From positions 1 to 7,220 of the forward strand of contig SXYE01000011.1 of NCBI GenBank assembly GCA_005789325.1: a stretch of 7,220 bases of DNA. The letters are read 5' to 3'. The notes below the pieces were generated by a model. It was given only the letters and a program-made list of their open reading frames with translations. It did not search any database and had not been told where the DNA came from. This DNA comes from Actinomycetota bacterium. GTDB taxonomy: Bacteria > Actinomycetota > Actinomycetes > S36-B12 > UBA5976. This document shows positions 1 through 5,707 of this stretch, piece after piece; positions within the stretch are counted from its first letter, which is position 1; each line of letters starts with the position of its first letter. The translations under genes were made by a program, and so were the position numbers.

Positions 1-63
1 ACGCACTAGACTTAGGATCTAGCGCCGAAAGGTGTAGGGGTTCAAGTCCCCTCTCCCGCACCA
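1..63 (+). tRNA. tRNA-Leu(UAG), 3' part
   Basis: This is the 3' portion of a class II tRNA cut by the window edge. The anticodon stem pairs CTAGA (6-10) with TCTAG (18-22) around the loop CTTAGGA, giving anticodon TAG at 13-15, which reads CUN leucine codons. A long variable arm (23-35, stem CGCC/GGTG with a GAAA loop) fits a leucine tRNA. The T arm pairs AGGGG (36-40) with CCCCT (48-52) around TTCAAGT. The acceptor 3' strand is 53-59, the discriminator is A60 and CCA is encoded at 61-63. The D arm and 5' acceptor strand lie outside the window. The gene converges on the homospermidine synthase stop only 10 bases away, with no obvious terminator between them. Confidence 0.95.
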
Positions 64-73
64 AAATCAAAAG

Positions 74-1510
74 CTAAACAAGAAAATTATTGAACTGCCA
101 AGGGTCACTGTCATAACTTCTGCCATTTAGACCCTTATATAAATCATTTCTTGTTTTCAGCGGATCCCAATCCACAGCAACAGATTTCATTTCACCTAAA
201 TAATCTTTGGCAATGTTCAAAACATATTTCCAAGGCAATTGATCAGGAACTAAAACTCCTTCATTTGGATTATCAATCATCCACATTGAAGCCGCAATAA
301 CAGAACATGCAACTTGCAAAGTGGTAGCAGATTGTCCAGGAACTAGTTTTCTTGCATCATGAATTGAGAGCAAAGATCCATACCACCAAGCTTTGTATTC
401 ATGACCCATTAACAAAACACCTAAACGATCTTCCCCATCAATAATTTCCTCGTTCATAATTCTTTGATCTTGTTGCAAATCCCATTGACGCATCTCTAAT
501 TCAGTCATGGAAACAATAGCTTCATTTGAAGGACAATATGCATAATGCACAGTAGGTCTATAAATATCTTTTCCTGAATCACCCTTAACAGTTAAATGTT
601 CTGTGATGGTAAATGCTTCACCGTGTCTAATGACCATGCCAATTGTTTCAGAATCAGGTACCCAAGATCTAACCCAAGTTTTAGCACCAGGTTGTGCAAT
701 TGCTATTTGATTACATGGACCATTTCCGGTATGCATAATTCCATTTTTAGGTAACTCTTTTTCATGTGTTCCCCAACCAAGTTCAGCTGGAGCAATTCCT
801 TCTTCATAAAAACCTTCCACAGACCAAGTGTTAACAAATTCATTAACCTTTTTAGGTTTATTAGTGATTTGGGTATCTCGTTCTGCAATATGAATTACTT
901 TCACACCTAATAGATGAGCTAATTCGTTGTATTTTTCTTCTTTAAGGGCAGTTTCAATTTTGTCATTTGATTTGGAATCTTGTTTTAGTTTGCTTGCAAT
1001 ATCAACAAGGGCCGCTTTAGTGAAATGTGAAACTAAACCAGGATTTGCCCCGTGTTCAACAACAGCTGATGGTCCTTTTTTATCCCAGGTTTTCATCATT
1101 TCACGAATTCTCATATGTCTTGGATAAAGAGTTCGCTCTAAAACAGGACGATCTGCACCATCCACATAAGGATTCCACTCCTCAACAGATGTGTTCAAAT
1201 ACAAAACGTTATTGTCATGACACCATTGCAATATTGCGTTGCAATCAATGTTCCAGGCAAGATCTAATAATAAATCTCCCGCAGAAACATGGGCTGATAG
1301 TTTTTCAGCTAAATTCTCTTTGGTAATCAAATCTTTTTTAAAAGTAACACCTTGTTTTATTTCATTCATTATTCGATCTGATCGATCATCTTTGTCAATC
1401 ACGGTGACTTGCGAAGGATTTGCGATGTGTTTCAAAATCAGGGGTAAAGAACATTGAGCCACTGAACCTGCGCCAAGAACTAGCACTTGGCCTGAGAATT
1501 TTTTATCCAA
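74..1510 (-). CDS. hss: Homospermidine synthase (NAD-dependent, saccharopine dehydrogenase-like fold)
   Basis: The 478-residue product matches the length of bacterial homospermidine synthases (about 480). These use NAD to join the aminobutyl group of one putrescine (or of spermidine) to another putrescine, making sym-homospermidine in the cytoplasm. The N-terminus has a Rossmann nucleotide-binding motif (VLGAGSVAQ, residues 11-19). An HGANPG motif lies at 153-158. E210, W229 (in NTWSVEGF), E237, H296 and D361 fall at the same numbers I recall for active-site residues of the Blastochloris viridis enzyme; W229 there makes the cation-pi contact with substrate. The start is TTG, chosen because GGAGG lies just upstream and the Rossmann strand begins a few residues later. 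It follows rdgB by 62 bases on the same strand and may be the last gene of that operon. Carboxynorspermidine or saccharopine dehydrogenases are related alternatives, but length and residue pattern favour homospermidine synthase. Confidence 0.9.
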   Translation of the reverse strand: MDKKFSGQVLVLGAGSVAQCSLPLILKHIANPSQVTVIDKDDRSDRIMNEIKQGVTFKKDLITKENLAEKLSAHVSAGDLLLDLAWNIDCNAILQWCHDNNVLYLNTSVEEWNPYVDGADRPVLERTLYPRHMRIREMMKTWDKKGPSAVVEHGANPGLVSHFTKAALVDIASKLKQDSKSNDKIETALKEEKYNELAHLLGVKVIHIAERDTQITNKPKKVNEFVNTWSVEGFYEEGIAPAELGWGTHEKELPKNGIMHTGNGPCNQIAIAQPGAKTWVRSWVPDSETIGMVIRHGEAFTITEHLTVKGDSGKDIYRPTVHYAYCPSNEAIVSMTELEMRQWDLQQDQRIMNEEIIDGEDRLGVLLMGHEYKAWWYGSLLSIHDARKLVPGQSATTLQVACSVIAASMWMIDNPNEGVLVPDQLPWKYVLNIAKDYLGEMKSVAVDWDPLKTRNDLYKGLNGRSYDSDPWQFNNFLV

Positions 1511-1514
1511 CGAA

Positions 1515-1519
1515 CCTCC
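1515..1519 (-). promoter_or_regulatory. Ribosome binding site of hss
   Basis: The minus strand reads GGAGG followed by TTCG and the TTG start. This is a strong Shine-Dalgarno core at a short 4-base spacing. It supports the TTG start, because no ATG or GTG lies in frame at a better distance without removing the beginning of the Rossmann fold. Its strength also suggests that translation of hss does not depend on coupling to rdgB. Confidence 0.65.
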
Positions 1520-1572
1520 AAATTAAAGTTGTATGAAGGTCAAACAATACAGCAGACAAAGCACAACTGGGC

Positions 1573-2178
1573 TTAGCCCTGTAACTGTTTTAAGATCCCA
1601 GACATTTTCCGTAAAGCAATTCCTCGATGACTAATTTTGTCTTTGTCTTGATCACTTAACTCAGCAGCTGTTTTGGAAAATCCTTGGGGAATAAACATTG
1701 GGTCATAACCAAAACCATTTGCTCCCCTGACCTGCTTAATTACCCTGCCGGGCATCTGTGCTTGCACAACTAGTTCCAAATTTTGCTCCCGGTCAACTAG
1801 AGCTATTGCGCACTCAAAACTAGCTTCGAGTAAGGAGTCATCAATATTTTCAATATCTGAAATCAATTTGGCCACATTTTCTTGATCTGAGGCCTTTATT
1901 CCTGCGTAGCGGGCACTAAATATTCCAGGGGCACCATTTAGTGACGCAACAACTAAGCCTGAATCATCAGCAATAGCTGGCAATTTCGTGAACTTATTAA
2001 TCACTTTTGCTTTCAATAAAGCGTTTTCAGCAAAGGTGGCCCCAGTTTCTTCAATAACTGGAACGTTCGAAAAATCACTTGAGGCAATCAGTTCTAAGTC
2101 GGGAAGTAGCTCACCCAAGATTCGTTGAAATTCAGTTACTTTATGAGTGTTGGCTGTTGCCAACACAATTTTTTTCAT
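1573..2178 (-). CDS. rdgB: XTP/dITP pyrophosphatase (RdgB/HAM1 family)
   Basis: The 201-residue product is a full-length member of the Ham1/RdgB family, which hydrolyses dITP, ITP and XTP to monophosphate plus pyrophosphate and keeps deaminated purines out of nucleic acids. Family motifs run in order: a nucleotide-binding N-terminus (LATANTHK, 6-13), the acidic EETGATFAENA segment (43-53), ADDSGL with the catalytic-site aspartates D71/D72, GAPGIFSARYAG (82-93), GFGYDP (155-160) and SHRG (183-186). The ATG start lies 2 bases after the rph stop codon with no clear Shine-Dalgarno sequence of its own, so translational coupling to rph is likely. The rph–rdgB pairing is a standard actinobacterial arrangement. 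Confidence 0.97.
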   Translation of the reverse strand: MKKIVLATANTHKVTEFQRILGELLPDLELIASSDFSNVPVIEETGATFAENALLKAKVINKFTKLPAIADDSGLVVASLNGAPGIFSARYAGIKASDQENVAKLISDIENIDDSLLEASFECAIALVDREQNLELVVQAQMPGRVIKQVRGANGFGYDPMFIPQGFSKTAAELSDQDKDKISHRGIALRKMSGILKQLQG

Positions 2179-2180
2179 CT

Positions 2181-2903
2181 CTATTTGAGGGCTTCTAATT
2201 GCAACTTAGTTAATTCGGCACAACCTTTTGCAGCTATTGCTAATAAATTATCTAATTCGGCTTTATCAAAAGGGGCACCCTCTGCTGTGCCTTGAATTTC
2301 AATGTATTTGCCACTTCCTGTCATGACCACATTCATATCCGTTTGAGCACGCACATCATCTTCGTAATGTAAATCGAGGCGAACTTCCCCATCAATTACT
2401 CCAACACTTACTGCGGCAACTGAATCGATTAATACGTCTTCAACTGACTTAATTATTCCTTTATTTTTTGCCCACTTCAAAGCATCAACTAAAGCAACGT
2501 ATGCACCTGTAATTGCTGCGGTTCTGGTTCCACCATCGGCTTGTAAAACATCGCAATCTAAAACAATTGTGTTTTCGCCCAAAGCTTTGTTGTTAATAAC
2601 TGCTCTTAAACTTCTGCCCACTAGGCGAGATATTTCTTGGGTTCGACCACCAAGTTTTCCTTTTACAGATTCGCGATCTGATCTTGACTCAGTTGATCTA
2701 GGTAACATCGCATACTCAGCAGTTACCCAACCTTCACCAGAATCTTTTTTAAATCTTGGAACACCTTCGCTAACAGATGCCACACACAAGACGCGAGTTC
2801 TACCGAAATGAACTAAACAAGAGCCTTCTGCGTTTTCTAACCAATTTGTTTCAAACTTTATAGGTCTTAATTGATCTTTTGTTCTGCCGTCACTTCTGGT
2901 CAT
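2181..2903 (-). CDS. rph: Ribonuclease PH
   Basis: This is a phosphorolytic 3'-5' exoribonuclease that trims tRNA 3' ends, releasing nucleoside diphosphates; the family forms a hexameric ring. The start is placed at the ATG at 2901-2903, giving 240 residues beginning MTRSDGRT, as in other actinobacterial RNase PH proteins. A GTG nine bases upstream would add three residues but has no ribosome binding site, whereas AAGGTGGAG lies correctly for the ATG. Visible motifs are RSDGR near the N-terminus, SGEGWVTAEYAMLPRST (55-71), GGRTQEISRLVGRSLR (85-100, with conserved R87), the phosphate-binding GGTRTA (124-129) and LDLHYEDD (176-183) with metal-site aspartates. It lies 21 bases after murI and 2 bases before rdgB, consistent with one operon. 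Confidence 0.97.
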   Translation of the reverse strand: MTRSDGRTKDQLRPIKFETNWLENAEGSCLVHFGRTRVLCVASVSEGVPRFKKDSGEGWVTAEYAMLPRSTESRSDRESVKGKLGGRTQEISRLVGRSLRAVINNKALGENTIVLDCDVLQADGGTRTAAITGAYVALVDALKWAKNKGIIKSVEDVLIDSVAAVSVGVIDGEVRLDLHYEDDVRAQTDMNVVMTGSGKYIEIQGTAEGAPFDKAELDNLLAIAAKGCAELTKLQLEALK

Positions 2904-2906
2904 GTG

Positions 2907-2915
2907 CTCCACCTT
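2907..2915 (-). promoter_or_regulatory. Ribosome binding site that fixes the rph start
   Basis: The minus strand reads AAGGTGGAG, then CAC, then ATG. This purine-rich match to the 16S rRNA 3' end is at a workable distance from the ATG at 2901-2903. It overlaps the upstream in-frame GTG (2910-2912), so that GTG is unlikely to be the true start. Confidence 0.7.
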
Positions 2916-2924
2916 ATCGTGTTA

Positions 2925-3716
2925 TTAAACTTGTTGAACATTCGCGACTTCGGGTCCCAGAAACCTCTTAGCAAGGGGTGCAAAAGTTGACACATCTCCT
3001 GTGGCAAGAAATTCATGAGCAGGTGCAGCTAGGTTTTTGTCTCTAAGTAGTTTTTTTGTTACAAGAACTTGATACAGATCACGTGCTGTTTCATCCGCAC
3101 TTGAAACTATTGCCACCTCAGGCCCAAGAATAAACCCAATAGCAGCCGATAAAAGTGGAAAGTGCGTGCAGCCTAATACAACGGTGTCAATTTTCTGATT
3201 TCTTAATTCCTCTAAGTAATCTTTGGCAACACTTAATACTTCGTCTCCCGATGTAATACCGCTTTCTACAAATTCAACAAATCTAGGACACGCTTTGGAA
3301 AACAATTGAATTTCAGGTGCTGCAGCAAAAGCATCTTCGTAGGCACCACTTTCAATGGTGGCTTTTGTTCCAATTACTCCAACTTTTTTGTTTCGAGTAA
3401 CAGATACAGCTCTTCGCACAGCTGGTCCAATTACTTCAACAACAGGAACGTTGTATCGCTCGCGAGCATCGCGCAAAGTCGCAGCAGATGCGGTGTTGCA
3501 GGCAATTACTAAAGCTTTAACCCCATCTTCAACCAGTTTATCCATTATTTGTAATGAAAATTTTCGAACTTCTGCAATTGGTCTTGGACCATATGGTCCA
3601 TTTGCACTGTCACCTATATATCTGATTGGTTCATTGGGTAATTGATCCAAAATTGCCCGGGCAACTGTTAGTCCACCTACACCAGAATCAAGTACTCCAA
3701 TGGGTGCATTGTTCAT
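2925..3716 (-). CDS. murI: Glutamate racemase
   Basis: This cytoplasmic, cofactor-independent racemase converts L-glutamate to the D-glutamate needed for the peptidoglycan stem peptide. The 263 residues are a normal length. The two-cysteine mechanism is intact: C73 lies in ACNTAS and C183 in GCTHFPLL, with H185 alongside. The N-terminal GVLDSGVGGLTV carries the conserved D10-S11 pair, and GDSANGPYGPRP (36-46) is the substrate-loop motif. The ATG start agrees with the usual family N-terminus, although no strong Shine-Dalgarno sequence precedes it. It is the first gene of the minus-strand block murI–rph–rdgB–hss, and its promoter should lie in the 250-base divergent spacer to its right. In many Actinobacteria a metallo-beta-lactamase-fold gene sits between murI and rph; here only 21 bases separate them. 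Confidence 0.97.
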   Translation of the reverse strand: MNNAPIGVLDSGVGGLTVARAILDQLPNEPIRYIGDSANGPYGPRPIAEVRKFSLQIMDKLVEDGVKALVIACNTASAATLRDARERYNVPVVEVIGPAVRRAVSVTRNKKVGVIGTKATIESGAYEDAFAAAPEIQLFSKACPRFVEFVESGITSGDEVLSVAKDYLEELRNQKIDTVVLGCTHFPLLSAAIGFILGPEVAIVSSADETARDLYQVLVTKKLLRDKNLAAPAHEFLATGDVSTFAPLAKRFLGPEVANVQQV

Positions 3717-3804
3717 GATTAAACAAAGCCTATTGCCTTTAAACTAAGCCCCTAATTTCTACCTGCGGGAACCCAATTTGCCTTATTCCCCCCTGGATAT
3801 TGGT

Positions 3805-3822
3805 GATTTTTCACAAAAAATC
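3805..3822. repeat. Inverted repeat in the murI/rhodopsin divergent spacer
   Basis: GATTTTT (3805-3811) and AAAAATC (3816-3822) are perfect 7-bp inverted arms around a 4-base centre. The repeat lies in the non-coding spacer between two divergent genes, so it could be an operator for either gene, or simply a consequence of AT-rich promoter DNA. No regulator can be named. Confidence 0.4.
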
Positions 3823-3842
3823 GAGAAAATCCTATTCAGATG

Positions 3843-3872
3843 TTGTCCAGATTGGAAATTTGGCGATATGGT
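3843..3872 (+). promoter_or_regulatory. Candidate promoter for the rhodopsin gene
   Basis: TTGTCC (3843-3848) as a -35 element and TATGGT (3867-3872) as a -10 element are separated by 18 bases. The -10 fits the loose actinobacterial TANNNT pattern. Transcription would then start near 3879 and leave a 5' leader of roughly 88 bases before the ATG. The spacer also has to hold a leftward promoter for murI, for which I found no convincing pair of elements. Confidence 0.4.
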
Positions 3873-3881
3873 CAGTCTCAG

Positions 3882-3894
3882 CCCGAAATTCGGG
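3882..3894. repeat. Perfect 13-bp palindrome upstream of the rhodopsin gene
   Basis: CCCGAA and TTCGGG are perfect 6-bp inverted arms around a single central A. The site lies just downstream of the candidate rhodopsin promoter. It could be an operator at or near the transcription start, or the base of a small 5' hairpin in the mRNA. The single-base centre favours a protein-binding site over a stable RNA hairpin, since a tight loop would cost at least one base pair. Confidence 0.5.
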
Positions 3895-3955
3895 TGGTAG
3901 TGGGCTGGAACTTTTCTTCAATGGAAAGAATTCGAGTCTGCTGCGTTGTCGTTTT

Positions 3956-3960
3956 GGGAG
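3956..3960 (+). promoter_or_regulatory. Ribosome binding site that fixes the rhodopsin start
   Basis: GGGAG is followed by six bases (TTCGAC) and then ATG at 3967. This spacing is good and makes 3967 the start. The in-frame TTG at 3946 would place this ribosome binding site inside the coding region and has no comparable site of its own. Confidence 0.75.
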
Positions 3961-3966
3961 TTCGAC

Positions 3967-4776
3967 ATGGTTGGAGTATCAGTACTGTCTAACGGACAGT
4001 TCCAGGCTGTATACAACGTCTTGTCTTTTGCTTTAGCATCGATGATTTTTGCAACACTATTCATGCTAGTTGCACAAGGCCGTGTACTGCCTCGTTACCG
4101 TCAGGCGCTGATTACATCAGCAACTGTTACCGGTATCGCTGCTTATCATTATTGGAGAATTTTTGATTCTTTCCGCCACGCATATATTCAAACAACAATT
4201 GGTGGAGATTACTCATTAGTTGCAGGAGAAGGATTCAACGAAGCTTATCGCTACGTTGACTGGCTTCTAACTGTTCCTCTACTACTTGTAGAAACAATTG
4301 CAGTACTTGCATTGGCAAAGAAAGTTCAAAGCCAATTGCTAGTTCGTTTAGTTCCAGCATCAGCATTGATGATCATCCTTGGTTACCCAGGTGAAGTTAC
4401 TGCTGAAATTGGTCCAAAATTGGTTTGGGGAGCACTTTCAACAATCCCATTCCTATACATTCTTTGGATTCTATTTGTTGAACTTGGTAAGTCCATGGGA
4501 CGCCAACCAGCAGGTGTTGCGAAAGAATTAAGAGGTTTGCGTTTAACTCTTATTGCAACTTGGGGCGTTTACCCAATCAGTTATCTATTCCCAGTATTTG
4601 GTGTCTGGTTCAATAGTGACTGGTTTGAAGGTCCAGGTTCATTCGTGTTCCGTCAATACGGCTACTCAATTGCAGACGTTTTGGCTAAGTGCGTATTCGG
4701 TCTATTGATTTACAAGATCGCACGCTTGAAGAGCTTTGCTGATGACAGATCATTCGCGAAGAGCGAAGGTCACTAA
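3967..4776 (+). CDS. Light-driven proton-pumping rhodopsin (xanthorhodopsin/actinorhodopsin type)
   Basis: The 269-residue product has seven hydrophobic helices, at roughly 14-36, 46-66, 94-116, 124-140, 152-172, 190-212 and 232-252. K241 (ADVLAK) is the retinal Schiff-base lysine. Helix C (RYVDWLLTVPLLLVE) has D98 as proton acceptor, T102, and E109 as donor, the D-T-E pattern of proton pumps. H61 matches the histidine paired with the acceptor in proteorhodopsin, and L106 at the tuning position predicts green absorption. W154-G155 aligns with W155-G156 of xanthorhodopsin, where the glycine opens a window for a carotenoid antenna. The helix E and G stretches (LGYPGEV, LSTIPF, YSIADVLAK) also resemble xanthorhodopsin. 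The protein acts in the cytoplasmic membrane, exporting protons in light. It has its own candidate promoter and terminator and so appears to be a single-gene unit. No retinal or carotenoid synthesis gene is in the window. Confidence 0.95.
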   Translation: MVGVSVLSNGQFQAVYNVLSFALASMIFATLFMLVAQGRVLPRYRQALITSATVTGIAAYHYWRIFDSFRHAYIQTTIGGDYSLVAGEGFNEAYRYVDWLLTVPLLLVETIAVLALAKKVQSQLLVRLVPASALMIILGYPGEVTAEIGPKLVWGALSTIPFLYILWILFVELGKSMGRQPAGVAKELRGLRLTLIATWGVYPISYLFPVFGVWFNSDWFEGPGSFVFRQYGYSIADVLAKCVFGLLIYKIARLKSFADDRSFAKSEGH

Positions 4777-4792
4777 AGTCAGTTAAGTAATT

Positions 4793-4834
4793 AATTTAAG
4801 GGCCTTGGGTGAAACTCAAGGCCCTTAAATTTTT
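4793..4834 (+). terminator. Strong intrinsic terminator after the rhodopsin gene
   Basis: A perfect 15-bp inverted repeat (4793-4807 with 4817-4831) forms a long stem, extended inward by a G·T and a G-C pair around a TGAAA loop. A run of five T (4830-4834) follows on the plus strand, 17 bases after the rhodopsin stop. The hairpin directly abuts the DUF2017 stop codon at 4835 from the other side, so it probably also ends the minus-strand operon, although the T tract there is weaker. Confidence 0.92.
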
Positions 4835-5374
4835 CTATGAACTAATTTCTTCAAGCAGATTTGATTGCAACCAGGTCAGCCAAGAATAGATTTCCTTAGC
4901 ATGATCAGTTTCTTCCTCTTCTGTTAAATCTTCTTCATCTGTTTCATCGATTCCAACCCTGGTTCCTAAAGCCAATCTCACATCGTTTAATACCGTTAAC
5001 CACGCTTCAAAGTCTTTGGGTTTAATTAAAATTGCCTGATCGGGTTCAGGTAAATTTTCTAAAACTAGATTTGCTCGTTTAGTTTTTATTTCTCGTAATG
5101 ATCTTTCAGTAAATCTTCTAAATTCCTGTGAAGCCTTCTTGTCATTTTGGTAGGCATCTGGAAGAAGTCGAAGCAGCACATCATCATCAGGTTTTTTGGC
5201 ATTGTCATCTATACCGACCATTTGGGCAAGTGGGTCTTGGTTTTCTTCGACATTTAGAGGTGTTAAAAGCGCAACCACTTGCTCAATCATGGAAGTTAGT
5301 AAGGCTATTTCTAGGGGTTCAATTTCAAATTTGATTTCCCCGTTTGCCTGTTTTTTAAATCCTCGGTTTTCCAT
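4835..5374 (-). CDS. DUF2017 family protein
   Basis: This 179-residue protein is assigned to DUF2017, an actinobacterial family of unknown biochemical function usually encoded directly after clpS (as in mycobacteria). The assignment rests mainly on that position, together with length and the N-terminal pattern GEIKFEIEPLEIALLTSMIEQVVALL (12-37). No catalytic motif is visible. The sequence is rich in charged helices, and an acidic stretch near 143-157 (DETDEEDLTEEEETD) precedes a C-terminal helix. There is no signal peptide or membrane segment, so it should be cytoplasmic. The ATG lies 3 bases after the clpS stop with no clear ribosome binding site, which points to translational coupling. It is the last gene of the DUF3039–clpS–DUF2017 operon, and its stop codon abuts the shared terminator. 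A role linked to ClpS or Clp protease is suggested only by position. Confidence 0.8.
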   Translation of the reverse strand: MENRGFKKQANGEIKFEIEPLEIALLTSMIEQVVALLTPLNVEENQDPLAQMVGIDDNAKKPDDDVLLRLLPDAYQNDKKASQEFRRFTERSLREIKTKRANLVLENLPEPDQAILIKPKDFEAWLTVLNDVRLALGTRVGIDETDEEDLTEEEETDHAKEIYSWLTWLQSNLLEEISS

Positions 5375-5377
5375 TAA

Positions 5378-5659
5378 TTATGATTTCTGCAATGTGGCCC
5401 AGAGGCCGTAGGAATGCATAGCGTTAACGTCTCGTTCCATCTCTTCACGAGAACCCGCACTCACAGCTGACTTACCTTCATTATGGACTTGTAGCATTAA
5501 AGTTTCAGCTTTTTCTTTTGAGTACTTGAAGTAGGTCATAAAAACATAGGTTACGTAATTCATCAAATTAATTGGGTCATTCCACACAATACAAACCCAG
5601 GAGGGATTGGTTTTTGTTTCTGAAGAAACACTTTGTGTTTCTAAGGGGGCAATAGACAT
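5378..5659 (-). CDS. clpS: ATP-dependent Clp protease adaptor ClpS
   Basis: ClpS recognises proteins with destabilising N-terminal residues (N-degrons) and delivers them to the Clp AAA+ unfoldase; in Actinobacteria the partner would be ClpC1 or another Clp ATPase. The 93 residues comprise a flexible N-terminal tail (about 1-19) and the ClpS core. The substrate pocket is recognisable: N27-D28 in IVWNDP, M33 at the gatekeeper position, and H59 in VHNEGKSAV, matching N34/D35, M40 and H66 of the E. coli protein. The core ends with the usual C-terminal strand (YGLWATLQ). The ATG has no Shine-Dalgarno sequence; instead an AT-rich TATAAATTT stretch lies immediately before it. It follows DUF3039 by 36 bases and precedes DUF2017 by 3 bases. 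Confidence 0.95.
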   Translation of the reverse strand: MSIAPLETQSVSSETKTNPSWVCIVWNDPINLMNYVTYVFMTYFKYSKEKAETLMLQVHNEGKSAVSAGSREEMERDVNAMHSYGLWATLQKS

Positions 5660-5695
5660 AAATTTATATTCGCACTAAAAAAGTGTTTTGGCTAC

Positions 5696-5707
5696 TCACT
5701 TAAGTGA
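5696..5707. repeat. 12-bp perfect palindrome at the DUF3039 stop codon
   Basis: TCACTTAAGTGA is perfectly self-complementary and includes the DUF3039 stop codon (TGA, minus strand, 5696-5698). It lies 36 bases before the clpS start. A second, imperfectly spaced CACT/AGTG pair (5673-5685) lies between it and clpS. It might be an operator for an internal clpS promoter; it could also be chance. Confidence 0.3.

Noticed and set aside
1569..1579. GGGCT-T-AGCCC palindrome at the rdgB stop codon as a terminator
   Set aside because: The 5-bp arms have a single-base centre and no T tract follows in the direction of transcription, so it would not form an effective intrinsic terminator.
2904..2912. GTG start giving a three-residue-longer RNase PH
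   Set aside because: The ribosome binding site overlaps this GTG and is placed for the ATG at 2901-2903. The shorter N-terminus also matches the family.
3306..3645. Plus-strand reading frames opposite murI
   Set aside because: They are antisense to an intact, motif-complete glutamate racemase and show no protein-like pattern.
3882..3894. LexA/SOS-type operator
   Set aside because: The arms CCCGAA/TTCGGG with a one-base centre do not fit the actinobacterial SOS box, which has GAAC and GTTC half-sites around four bases.
3946..3966. TTG start giving a rhodopsin seven residues longer
   Set aside because: It has no ribosome binding site of its own, and the GGGAG at 3956-3960 sits at the right distance for the ATG at 3967.
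3800..4036. A 78-codon plus-strand reading frame spanning the spacer and the rhodopsin start
   Set aside because: It overlaps the well-supported rhodopsin gene in another frame, covers the promoter region, and its product resembles no family I know.
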